Positions 24,316 through 37,101 of a DNA stretch of 64,000 nucleotides are shown here, in pieces; position 1 is the first letter of the stretch, and the number at the start of each line of letters is the position of its first letter. This DNA comes from Paralvinella palmiformis (lineage: Eukaryota > Annelida > Polychaeta > Terebellida > Alvinellidae). The position numbers and the translations under genes are program-made. The stretch lies in the NCBI GenBank assembly GCA_025642065.1, contig JAODUP010000430.1, forward strand, positions 186,001 to 250,000, given 5' to 3'. The notes beneath the pieces are model-generated. The model was given only the letters and a program-made list of their open reading frames with translations, did no database searches and was not told the DNA's origin.

Positions 24316-26099
24316 TTGTTCGCAGCACTATTCCGATATTCCCGAACGGTGTTTATATTCTTACTTAACACTTTGATCGGATTAGAACCTTTATTACATT
24401 TGACCAACATAGAGATAAGAGTGGTTGCATTGTTAATAGACAACTGAGATATTTAATCCAAACCCTTTATTGACAGATTAAACGCCTAAAACAAACACTG
24501 GAATTCGATCCCACATCCTGCATGAAGTTCGGTATCGTCGTGCACGACTAACCGGCCCACATCAGCCACCAATGATAAATCATATCCCAGCAGAACATTC
24601 TAAGACATCAAAGTCGAATCCACATCAGGATCTGTGTTTTATACGAAAGTTGAGTCACGCCGTGGTTTCAATGTTAAATAGACGTTATTTTTATTTCAAA
24701 CATATACCAAAAAAAATTGAAACACAGCACATAAATGAGTTGTTTACTTAGCTACAAAAGTTCAAGGTTACGAAAACCTTTACTGCATCCAGGCGTGTGG
24801 TACGTGATGTGTATTTAAATTTATACATCTATAAACGGCTACTATGCTATATTAACTGTTATTCAATAGTTACTGCCATTTTAACGTTGCCAGCGATAAA
24901 TATATATAGTCTATTAAAATGATATATTTTCTGACGTTGTGTAGGCCATTTATATATATTTTAATGATCGTCGTGCACGCTTCACTCGGTGAATAGGTTG
25001 TGTTGTTGTCAGTCAATGGTTGAACCAATCCTATCACCACCGGGTTATGGTATTTAGAATTGTCCCACTAACAGACGGTGACACACATGTTGTTAGTAAA
25101 TGCTATTTGTTGTCGCCGTTGGAAGAAATCTGCCACCTGACAATTATCCACCAAGTTATCTACTTGTGCAGTTTCTTTCTTGTCAAATTATGACATCCCA
25201 TGATGCTTAAAGCTACTTCTATCACAGGCATAATGCCTTGTAAGCCACAGATATGTACATGATGTTTTCATTTTAAGTTTAACACTTATAAGATTAAATA
25301 CTCACTCATTCATATCCCAGTTTCACAAGGATTACAAAGTCAATATCAAAATATAAGATATTTCAAATGGCAATTTTGCTTGAAGTATTATCCTAGTAAA
25401 GCCAAAGATCATATAGAATAAGACGGGACACCGAGCGATAGCTTATGGGATTGTGTGAAATAAACTGTTAGCAGCGCCGTCTTGCGGAAAACATGGTAGA
25501 CTATTTCTTATTTTCAAATGGACTTTCACTAGAGAACTGGGCTTTAGACAATCTAACTGGATATATTCAAGGATAAAAATGAAATAAATGGGGAAAGGAG
25601 AAAATAATCGCATCTATAGTATAGACAATGAGTGAGCTGGGACTTGAACTGAATTAGAAAGTTGGATTTGTCACTCATTTGGTGGAGTTGAAAAGTGTAA
25701 TAAGTAGGTCTAGTCACTAGTGTAGAATTAGTTTTTGCATGATTTATTTTACGATGCAAGGCGCGTTATGATGTGTGTCTATATGACCATTATTATTACT
25801 GATCATGTATTTCATACACCAGGTTATGTTTCTTTCATATAATCACCAGTGAGTAAATATGTCCTGGAAATAAAACAAGGCAGCGAGTTAAATCAGTACA
25901 CTTTATTATGTGTAAATGTTATCACACGACATCATCATAACGTTCCTGTTCAATTATATCATGAAGGTCAAACTATTTTGATATTGTGTGGAAAAGACGT
26001 TTAAACCATGTTGACTCGCTAACATTGTATTTAATTAATTTCGTTGTAGATATTTTTTGCATGCCTGATGGGATACTTCTCATTATTATTAGTTGATAT
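23939..26099. other. Intergenic; no gene recognised
   Basis: Besides the GT microsatellite there is a possible tRNA-SINE relic on the minus strand near 24480-24560 (B-box-like GGATCGAATTCC). The rest is unique and AT-rich. Confidence 0.45.
24251..24314 (+). repeat. (CT)n(GT)n microsatellite
   Basis: A short CT tract runs into about 55 bp of GT with one interruption. Confidence 0.95.
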
Positions 26100-27770
26100 C
26101 TTTGATATCTGTGCTGCAGAGAACATGGTGCGCTCAGTAGTCGACTTGAAGCTGCATGGGGATTGGAAATAGACGGACACAACGCTCGCTGAATTTAGTG
26201 AATGTGAAGAAAGTCAGATTCCACGAGAGGGCTTCTCTGCCTGTTCTCCGCTTTATACCCATCGACAAACCGATCCTCACAGCATCGTACGAAGTTGCGT
26301 ACCTGATTGCAAAGCAGGGCAAACCACACACCATTGGTGAAACACTTGTAAAACAATCTGCATTGAAGATGGCGAATATCATGCTGGGAAAAGCTGTTGA
26401 AGCTAAGTTTTCCCAAATGCCTCCTTCAAATGACACTATCAGCAGCAGAATAGACGACATGAGCGATGACATTTTGGCTCAAGTGGTTGCATATCTGATT
26501 TCAAGCCCAGCAAAATTCAGCCTCCAACTCGACTAGGTCACCGACGTTTCCAATCTAAGCCATCTTTTTGTACTCCTGAGCTATATGAAAGACAACATAA
26601 TAAAGGAAGATTTTTTATTCTGTAAGCTTCTTACAACAACAAACAAGACAGTTGATGTGAAGAAACACGTGGATGACTTCTTCAGAGACAACGATCTTAC
26701 GTGTAATATGGTTTCTGCAGTTTGTTCGGAGGGAGCTCCACCCATGATGGGACGACAGTCTGGGTTTGGGGCGCTGGTGAAATCCGATGCACCACACTTC
26801 ATTGTTACGCACCGAGTTCTGCATGGGCATGCGTTGGCTACAAAAACATTGTCTCAAAAACTGGCAGAAGTATTAAAAATTGTAGTTGAATGTGTGAACT
26901 ACGTGCGAAATAGTTCTATGAAGCACCGCATCTTCAAAGAGTTGTGTAATGAAATGGGCTCTGAATTTGAGGTACTTCTGTACCATTCTAAGATTCGGTG
27001 GTTATCCCGGGGAAAGGTGCTGAAACAAGTTTTGCCATGCGTGTGGAATTAGCCCTGTTTTTACGAGAGTACCAACACTGTCACGTGGATTGCTTCGAAA
27101 ATTGTGAGTTCATTCTCATTTCGGCGTACATGGCTGATATTTTCGATGCTCTCAATTATCTCAATCGACAGGTGTAGTGCGGTGGAGTTAACTTCATCGA
27201 AGCGGAAGAAAACCTGAAGGCGTTTTTTAAAGCTACCTTTATGGAAACGACGAACAGAGCATGATAACTTAGCAAACCTTCCGCTGTTGGACGACTGTGT
27301 AACTAAGATCGAAGACGTGTCTGGAATTGGAGACATTTCTATAGGTGGAGCGCTGAAACAAGCAATGCCATGCTCTTAGTTGAGCTCGCAGTCTCTCGAC
27401 TGATACTTCCGAACTAGAGATTCATATCCATCATGAGTGAGACAGCCGTTCGAATACATCGACGAAATCATTGAACTTCAGCAGAGCCAGTTTCAACAGC
27501 AACTCTTCAGAACAACAACGCTCTCAAAGTTTTGGTGTCACCAAATCGTACCCTACCCTCTTACTGCTAAGAAAGCCCTCGAGATACTCACACCGTTTGT
27601 TACAACGTATCTTTGCGAGCAATCTTTTTCGAGGTTGGCACTTGCCAAGGTGAAGCAGGGTATTTTTGAACTTGTTTATGGAAAAGCAACAGCAAAAGTC
27701 ACATTGATTTGCAGTAAATATTCATTGAGTTATGTTTTTGTGAGAAATGTATGTTTTGTTCTTTGAACAC
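26100..27770 (+). pseudogene. hAT-superfamily transposase pseudogene (ZBED5/SCAND3-like)
   Basis: Segments in order match the ZBED5-type domesticated/active hAT transposases: SYEVAYLIAKQGKPHTIGET (about 26260-26340), SNDTISSRIDDMSDDI, MKDNIIKEDFLFCKLL, CSEGAPPMMGRQSGFGALVK, FIVTHRVLHGHALATKTL, EVLLYHSKIRWLSRGKVLK, and the C-terminal dimerisation motif FVTTYLCEQSFSRL at about 27595-27640. The frame is broken by TAG at 26534-26536, shifts around 27045-27060 and several stops up to 27420. The BED zinc finger is not found. This is a dead DNA-transposon copy, not a host gene. Confidence 0.8.
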
Positions 27771-27839
27771 AATGATTTTGTGTGCAACTGATGCATAATT
27801 CATTTTGTGTACTAATAAAATATATACCTATGTTTAAAA

Positions 27840-28080
27840 AAAATCATATTTTATTTTTCCAATTAGGAAGGGTTCGATGAATGCACTTATGAAGCTTGCC
27901 AGGTTCAGTACCTCCAATAAGGTTAAGAACCACTGGACTTGGATGTTTCAATTTATATCGTAGGATCCCATGATCGACCTTATCAAATGCTCTTGCAAAG
28001 TCAAGATATGCAACATCAACGTCCCCCTCTTCCACCAAATTAAAAATTGAGTCATAATTTTCTCAGTTGAGTGAGGAATT
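27840..28080 (-). mobile_element. LINE reverse transcriptase fragment
   Basis: The minus-strand frame contains DVAYLDFARAFDKVDHGIL, the reverse transcriptase motif with the conserved FDKV core. It breaks off on both sides. It abuts the end of the hAT pseudogene, so one element may have landed next to the other. Confidence 0.7.
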
Positions 28081-28198
28081 ATCTTTTTTGCCTTTCTTCC
28101 TTTATTTTTCTTGTTTATGAGATAAGGTTAAAATGTCCTGTACCTTTATTTCCACGTCACGGAGTGTATTCAGGATTTTTGTTGTTGTATTTACTCTG

Positions 28199-28365
28199 GT
28201 TTGCTTAGCCTTCGCACTATACACTTGGGCCGATGGTATATTAAATCTAGGAATTGGTAGGAGTGGTTTGCTTAGCCTCCACACTATACGCCTGGGCTGA
28301 TGGTATAATAAATCTAGCAATTGGTACAAGTGGTTTGCTCAGCCTCCGCACAATAGACATGTTAC
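28199..28365 (+). repeat. 66-67-bp tandem duplication, about 2.5 copies
   Basis: Copies begin GGTTTGCTTAGCCT at 28199, 28265 and 28332 (the last GGTTTGCTCAGCCT). Each contains ACTATAC..CTTGGGC-type and AATCTAG..AATTGGTA segments, with about 10-15% divergence by eye. Confidence 0.75.
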
Positions 28366-29117
28366 ATTGGGCGGCTAGCGAAACATCCAGCAAACACCGA
28401 AAACTTAATTAAAACCAGAAGCTTACAGTACAGTGATCTAGGTACTATGCTAAATGGTATGACTCAGTAGGGAGTCGACACCGAGCGGAGTTCATTGGAA
28501 TCAAAGGAATTAAACGACTGGAAATCTTAGATTCGACTCAAACTGCTGATAAATAATATTTTGGAAGTTTCAAAACCAAGAAACTGTGGCTTATTTTGTA
28601 GTAATCAAGGATATGCATTATAGGACAATTTCTCTGATAAAAGATCATGTAAGTACTTCAATGATTTAAAGTCGCAGAAAATAAATATTTGCCTCAGTGG
28701 CCAATGTTAATACATTTGAATTATTACATTATTAGATCTGAATAGTTTTAAAACATCCAATCAATTCATTTTTTGTATACCATTGCCGTAGTGCTATATA
28801 CAAAATACTTATTATCATGCTGAACAGTATCGAATAACAACACACATAGTATGTATTAATGATGATGTGTACACCAGCAGTATTGGAATATGGTATGCAA
28901 TCATGACTTAGTTTAAACATTATTCATTAATCCCCAAGCACGACTTTACACTAGTTACCTTTTTATTATAGATGTTACAGAGAAGTACACATCTCGATTC
29001 TTTAAAGAAATAGTGGGATATTTGTATGAATAAAACCATCTGAAGATACGCAGAGAGAGAGAGAGAGAGAGAGAGAGAGCAAGAGGAGGAAATAAACCAC
29101 ATAAAAGGTGACACATT
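28366..29117. other. Intergenic gap before the spectraplakin 3' end
   Basis: AT-rich DNA with a (GA)n tract at 29050-29078 that lies just beyond the candidate poly(A) site. No coding signal. Confidence 0.45.
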
Positions 29118-29127
29118 TTTATTTTCC

Positions 29128-29133
29128 TTTATT
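29128..29133 (-). terminator. Candidate polyadenylation signal AATAAA for spectraplakin
   Basis: AATAAA occurs on the minus strand about 1.23 kb past the stop codon, with a second copy at 29118-29123. A nearer ATTAAA variant lies at 30051-30056, about 0.3 kb past the stop. The choice between them cannot be made from sequence alone. Confidence 0.4.
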
Positions 29134-29844
29134 AACATAGTATTATACATATACCAATGAATGTTTTAAAATGTCATTACAAGTCTTACTCTAGGTTCCA
29201 TCACTTTCATTGGCTGTTAGATATGAATATTAAGCAGATGACGACCATCTGGCTGAGCATACAAAACCTGTTTACAGATATCACTTATGATTGTTGTGTT
29301 AAAAAGAACTTCCATTACAAACAAACAAAACAAACAGCTCGGCTCTTGCTATCTACTACTAACCCCAATCAGACACACACAAATTACAAAACATAAAGTT
29401 AATCCGTGATAAATAAATAAGTTATCACCTACTGGAGACATATCGTACACAGAAGCCTGCATTTCTTTGAGCAGTCAGAAAACGTTACAGATTAATTTGT
29501 CATGTTTTATATAAATCCTAGGAAGACCAATGCACTCCCTCTGGAAGACTTCTTGGGGAATAAGTAGGACTTATCCACAGGATCAAATGGTCATTATGTT
29601 TCACAGGAAAGTGTTCCTGGGTCAGTGGAAAAGAAATATTTACACAAAAGTGAAACATAAACACTGTTGTACAAAATTTAGTAAATTGAAATAAAATGCA
29701 ATAACGGCTACGTGTACACAGACGCCAGAATGGGTCTGCTAACACATAGCTCTCTTTCTCTCTCACAGTAGTAAAATAACAAACATCAATAAGAAAGTCA
29801 GCACAAACTAAATTAAATTATTGTCCCTTCCAAACCAGCCCACT

Positions 29845-29875
<31 letters not shown>

Positions 29876-30359
29876 CCCATAACTGGCAGCATTTCATTTT
29901 GAGTATTTTGCTGATTGTTTGGTTAACATAAAGAGAATAACCCATATCTGGAATATGTGTACTCAATGTTCAGTCCAGTCAAAGTGATAAAAGAATTCAC
30001 ATTCTGAAACATTAGTTATGTGGTGAAACATCCCACTCAAAGCACAGCCTTTTAATTGTAATATATCTTAGTTTTAACAGATTTGGTGAAATTGTTTTCT
30101 GATGAACCACAGGAAATAAATGTTGAATTCCACATACAGGTGCAAGCACACAAACATGCATGCACACATGCACACACACACACAGAGAGTGAAATACAGA
30201 AATAAGCAAATCCAAACATTATCACTAAATCCAGTCAAGGCTGAATAAAGATTACTATATCACAAATGGCTATTTTTTTAAACAAACTGTAACCCAGTTC
30301 CCAGCCCAGAAGTGTTGACATGTGGTACAAGAAAACTGACACATACTTTAACTAGCATA

Positions 30360-30805
30360 CTAAAACTTCATTGTGCGGGTGGCGCTGGCAAGTTTACGCT
30401 GAGTGGATGAATCACTTCTTGCTGAAACTGGACTCCTGGATCGCTGACTTTGGGGAGTCCTGGAGCCAGTCGGTGTTCTTGAACCCATTGGCGTTCTTGC
30501 TCCGGGAGTCCCGGATCCAGTAGATGACCGTGAACCCACTGATGTCCTTGAGCTTGTGGATGACTTTGATCCCGGGTTTGATCTGGCTGAACCAGCAACC
30601 TTTGGAGTAGCCAAACGTCCTGGACTTCGTGACCTCGACCCTGTCGGTGTTACGGCGCCGGTGGGTGTCCTACGACCTGTTGGTGTGCTCCTGCCATTGG
30701 CTATTGTTGAACGTGGAGTGGTGGTGGTGGGTGTTCTTCTCCCAGAGTGAGGTGTGGCATCAGTCGTCTGGCCGCTGCCACGGCGGGGCGTCGATGTACG
30801 AGATC
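30360..30805 (-). CDS. Spectraplakin exon 27 (terminal tail exon, stop codon)
   Basis: The coding part has 446 nt ending with TAG at 30360-30362; the acceptor is tcactag. It encodes a Gly-Ser-Arg/Thr-Pro repeat tail with repeated [20 protein letters not shown] and SRSP-type units and ends RTMKF. This is the GSR-type microtubule-lattice tail of spectraplakins. The C-terminal SKIP (SxIP) motif I know from vertebrate tails is not visible. Confidence 0.92.
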
Positions 30806-33800
30806 CTAGTGAAAGTTAACAGATTACATAATGTTCTAGTTTTTGTAGCAACAACTATGACACATAAGATGTGGTACATACTAGTTATGATTAGCTGTAA
30901 TTATTAGTAGTCACATAATTATCAGTTATTATACAAACTTGCAAGACTTTAGAGCAAAAAGCAAATTATGAATAAGTTGAAGTGGAAATGGGGAAGGATT
31001 CCAATACAAGAAAGGTTAACATAATTACAAGCCAGAAATACCAGACATACCACAAATGAGAAAAGGGTACTACAAAACAAGACTATTGTGACAAAAGCAT
31101 TTTGACACATAAAGTATGCAACAGGTAACGGGTCAATTAAACGTTAGGATATGACTAGCTTGGAATGTACACAACATGTTTTGTTTCAGTTACAGAACAA
31201 GTAGGGTTTCTTGAATTTTTTCCTGAAGCCATCGTCTGCTTATGATGTACTGCCAAAGTTTTTTTGTTCTAGTAGTACTGTTCCAAGTTTGCTTATAAGA
31301 AATGGTTCAATCCAGTACAACCTGTAACTTAAGTAATCGTTACTGGATTAAAAATATATTTCTCTATTAAAAGTAATATAATTATTTTCTAATAAATAAT
31401 CCTCTTTTTTAAAACTAATAGGTGAACAAAGGATCAAAGACAACAAATCACAACCAAACCAATATGACTGAATAATTGAACTTCCTGCAGTTTTAGGTCT
31501 TAGCATAGAAATTAGTGCAACATACAGATAAGAAAAGATACTGCAAATTACTGTAGATGATAAATTATATTAAAGGTAAATAAATTTTAGTGAGTGAACC
31601 AAATGAAATAAATTCCACCATCTACACTTCTGCAAATTTGTGTTGCCACATTTGCCAGCCAATATTTGCCTCAGTTATGCTGCTTGAACATACGTTAAAC
31701 ACAGGATCTTTTAATTTACCTATGTAGGCAAATATATTTTGTTCTTAAATAATAAATTTACAGAACTACTTAAGAACTAATTCCCACTTTCTACCATCAA
31801 ATTCACCACCAAGGCATTAAAATATATTGGGTTTCTGACATGTTTTAAATTAATATAATGAAAGTAGCTAGGTGCTAAAATAATTTGCTTATTCGTGAGG
31901 CTCTTTAAACCCTGTTTCTGCTGAACAGGATATCACTTATGAGTAAGCTCTCTAACTGTGTTTATCAATTTATTCCTTCAAGAGTCTGCTAAGTATGTTC
32001 TTTCTCCACAGTGTTTTAATGCAAACCAATTTAGCTTCTTTCCATACTACAACAGTACAACACAAGTGGACTTTATTCCCATTACTAAAAATGACAAAAA
32101 ATTAAATACTGGTTTGCAAATAAATACGACTGAAATGAAATACCTGAAACTGGAAATGAATGATAGACCATCAAAATAAATACAAGAGAAGGCTATCTAT
32201 TTCAATAGTTTTGTGGTGAATTAGATGCATATTAAAAATATTCGACTCGGACCCCTCAAGCCGGATAGCCCACGTTTGTTATTGGTAGGTAAATGGAGCA
32301 AGGATGACAAAAAGTGGTGGAAAAACAAAGCTACATAACTAGAAAGATCACAAGAATCATGCTGCAATCAATGATATCCACAACCATGATCTACATGGAA
32401 ATCAAACATAATCTTAAAGGTGACGCTGCCACAGGGAGACAACCACATGAATATGATCATCGAGAAGTGCGTGAAAGCCGATAGGCAGAATTATGTAGGA
32501 GATCTATCTACACAGGAGATTCCCCACGAAAACAGCTTTAAAGAATTATATCATTGTACATTTCGTGGCTGTCACCTACCAGTAACAGGAGGGTTTGGCC
32601 CCCGTTTGAGGAGACTGTCTCCCTCACGGGACAGGTCCATACAAGAGCGTGACTTTAAGGCCATACTTCGCTTAGACTTGGTCGCGCTCTTGTTGGACTT
32701 GCCTGTTGAGGTCAGGCAGGTGGCACTGCCTGAGAGCTTACTGCCCAGAGCTGAAATTGTACACAAGATTGAGCAAATGAGAAGCCACTGTCTTGTGGAA
32801 AACATCACTTGAGGATAAATGTTGGGAATTTCGGTACCAAAACATTTTATTAATCTGCCACTGATCAAGATTCCAAATATTAAATATATAAAGATGAATC
32901 TGCAAGAGATATATTAGTAACAGTTTAATACAACATATCTAAAAGATGTATAAGACACTAAAGGACAGAACTGAGAACCTTTGCTAAAATGGAAAAAAAG
33001 TATACAGAGAAAGAGAACCAGTTATGTACATATATCACATGTATCAATGTTATTGTCATTCCTTGACTATCCCTCAATAAAATCATGGCAACTGGATACA
33101 ACAAACGATTTAAAACATGCAACATTCTTCTGATGTCAGCATGCAGCTGATGATTTGTTAGAAACATATTTTTTAAAGCATTCTATATTGGATGGACATA
33201 GTCATGCAATAAATTAGTTTCATAGAGGGAAGTCATTCTCAAATGTGCACAAAACGACTGATTAGCAAGACCAACTATGTTAAAACATCAAACGACTGGC
33301 AAATGAATAACTTAAAAAATCTACAAAAATTTCACTGTCTTTTAAAACTAAACAAAAAACCATTTGGTGAGGAATTTAGGTTTTGGAAGTTTATGTACAC
33401 ACCTCCAGCAGGAGATCCCCCATTGGATGGCTGAGAACGTCTCCGTGACATAAAGGCAGCACGTGTTTGATGACTACCATCGGGCAACACAAACTGTTCG
33501 TGAAGCTCGGTGTTTGTCCGACCTTTTGCTAAAAAGGTACAAATAGGAAAGTGGATGAAAATGGGCAATTTTTTGTTGTTCTCCGCAAGTGAATAATGTT
33601 AATATACAACTCTATTACAAAAGAACACACATTATATGTTGATAAAAGAATAAAAGTAAACACACCAGAATTGTCCTTGTAACCACCTGGTTAAATAAAC
33701 CACAGTGGAATACCTGGTAACAATTATTTACCAAATGGGGCTGCTACACAGCTTGCTTATATTTGGCCATTCTTATCTTGTTTCTAAATGAGTTTCTTCC

Positions 33801-36800
33801 AATAATGACCAGTACGATACCAACAACTCACTTGTATATTCTATGCCTTTAACTAATTGACATAATGGGGAAATCTTCACCATCATCAGAATGCAAAAGC
33901 TTGCAATAAGAATTCCACCAAATAACTGAGTTGTATATATTGATTATGAACTTTTTTAAATATAAATTTAATTATGAATTTAATATATAAACCTCGCAAA
34001 TTTTCTGATTCTTCACAGTTAATACTTGGCAGCTAATAGCTTTTTACACAAGCTCTTAACCTGATATTTTCTGTAGTCTATTAATTTGGCTTTGAATGTA
34101 TACATCTGAAATACTGGTTATATGTTGTCTACATGTTCTGAATTCAACGCTCAAATTCACAAAATTGTTGATGGATGATCACTGTTAACAACTGGCAAGC
34201 TGGGCATGAATAATCCAGTGGGTATGCAGGACCATGATCAGAAACTGTGTTAAGATATCCCTAGGCTAAAGATGCATGTGGGTGGTACCATAATATGGTT
34301 TTACTCTACCTGTACAAACATAAAAAAATATCAATAAACAATCATAACCCATAATATACCATAGTTGTAGGCTTACCTCTACAAGGATCATTGGCTTGTA
34401 GGAACTCCTGTAGAGTGACCCAGCCTCCACCCACTCGTACCATTACTGTACTGTTAAGGAATCTCACCAAGTACATCTTGCCCTTTTCACCAAACTGGAA
34501 CAATGTGAAAAAAGCAAACATTAAATACTGAGATCAGGTGGTCCGTCAGAAGCCAATAAACAACATAATTAAAATTGGTGGTCATTATTTATTCATTTCT
34601 GATATGACAATAACATTAGAGATGGATTGTGTAAACAATATCTTCACGCAATACTTAACTACAGAACACTGATCAACACTAAGGATTAGTGTATTTGTGG
34701 ACATAGTGCACAAATCAATAATGTTATGTTTTTATTATTTAAGAATAGAATATTAATATATTTCAAACAGGTAATGAATAACCAAGTGAAATTTTTAAAA
34801 GTAATTTCACACATTTTTTATTGGTAATAAATCAGACATCTAGGCAATATTATATTGTAAGCCAGTCAAAACATTCAATCTAAATTATGCCAAATAAATT
34901 ATTTTTGAAACAAAGCTCAGCTTTCTTGTGTGAGAATGAACATTAAAAAAAACATTAAAATAATCCACACAAATTTAGTTATAAGTAAATTCTGTCATCT
35001 ATATAAATTTATAATCTTAGAGGCATACACTGATATTTTTAGAAGAAAAACTATGACAGTAAATAGAATTTAGTCAAATATTCTGCTGAAAAAGTGCCGC
35101 AAATCTAAAACACTCGTGGCTAAGATGAATTAATCCATGTTCCTACCCCTTGTCTCTTCTGACCAATGAACTATAATTATATAACGACATAGATAATAAT
35201 ATGACAGGTATGATGATAAAGATGAACATAGCAATAAAAATACTCATGGGAATACTTCGTCTCTATTTCAAGGTGTTTTGTACCCCTGCAACATTCATGT
35301 TATTAACAAAGCTGAAAACGGGAAAATTCATAACAAAACTCACAAACTCTAGAAATAAACAAGTCAGAAACTTACCCTGTACTTTCCTTCTCCCACTTTC
35401 TGTACCTGGAACTGGTGACGACACTGACAGTGTGAGATCTGCTGTTCTATCTCGTCATGGATCATTTCAGCATCACAAGCTGGACGTTTACCAGCACGAG
35501 ATCTGTTACCTCTCTGAAATAGATATCGCTGTCACATTGACTGGAAATCCAAAACTAAATAGGCTGCAGTACACTTCATACTTGCAAATAACACAAGATA
35601 AGATGCCCAATATTCAGAAATTACAAAATATAACAAGCTCATAACTTACATCAGGTTTTAATGCATCTACAAATGCTTTGTAATCCAGTGTACCATTGTG
35701 ATCTTGATCAAAAATATCAAAAACGGCATTCAATTCTGTCTTGTTGGTGGGAAATTCTGCAAAAAACACACACACATTGAAACAAAACAAAGGTAGCATC
35801 AAACAAGTTCTACTGACTTCATTCATTAGGCCAGATAATAAAAAACAGATCATGTATCACCTATTATTACCAAAAAGCATTAACAAAAAGTTTTAATCTC
35901 ATTATTTTTAATTACAATGAAGTGTAGCTTACTTGACTGTAACATGCCATCAACAAACTCATTTCGAGTCAGGGCACCATCTTGATCCCTATCCTGACGT
36001 CGGAAGAAATCAGTGATGCGGAATTTCTTCGCACGTATCCAGGCAACATACCGTTGACGCCATAAGTCAAAGTCAAAGTTTTTGAAGCTCTCCAACTGAC
36101 AGATACAAGAGGAGAATAATAAATATATAGAGCAATATAAAAAATATCTGTACTAAAAGAATAAAAGGAAGTGGTATTTTTAATTCAAAACAAATGTGAT
36201 ATAATTACATAGAATCTTTTAACACTGGATAAACACATGTACAATCAATCTAGTGGTGAGTGTGTCTGTGTGTAGGGTGTGTGTGTAGGGTGCATATATG
36301 TACAAATATTTATTTTATTTGCTTGTGTGGGAGACAAATATGTATTTTATACATGTACCTCTAACAAATGATCAAGAGAGTCTTGTAGCTTTTTCTTCCT
36401 ATCTACAGACATCCGCCACACAGTTCGCCATTTGTTCTGTAATGTTGTCACTCTTGGTGATGGTGTATCAGACTCATTAAGTTTCCATGCTGATCCATGG
36501 AGCTGCTTCTTTAGGGCAGAGTTCACTGTTTTAGTGAGACGTTCTACATCTTTGTTCTTGTTGGATAAGTCATCGTGGAACTCCTGTTGTAATTAAAATG
36601 AAATATTTCATTTCATTTCAAAGTCTTCATTGTTTAATTACCTTACTGTTCAATGCATAAGATCTCTCTTAATAAACACACATGGACAAATCTATTTTAT
36701 TTTCTCTGAACACCTGAAATGATTAAAAAAAATCAAACTGACAAAACGGGAGAGATGTGTTGTACAATAAGATGATTCATCAGATTTCAGTTTATATATG

Positions 36801-37068
36801 GTCAAATATCAGAAAAGTGACCCCTAACCAAGTCTAGCACACCAAACCTGAACAGTAAGCATACAGACTCTGGACAGTTTTCAAAGTACATTTATGAATT
36901 GGTCACATGTACAAAAAATGGAGAACTTCAGACCTAATATACACCAGTTGTTATAGGGATGACCATTCTGCAAAGACTCCTCTCTACAATGTTATTATAC
37001 ATATATTAAACTAATAAAGAGGATTCCACTCTCTGATGTTGTCCATCTATACTCACAACAACTAACTT

Positions 37069-37101
<33 letters not shown>

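Noticed and set aside
32222..32350. Possible extra tail exon with a sequence like GLRGPSRIF (near-SxIP)
   Set aside because: No AG acceptor precedes the frame in a usable position, and exon phases 25 to 26 already join exactly.
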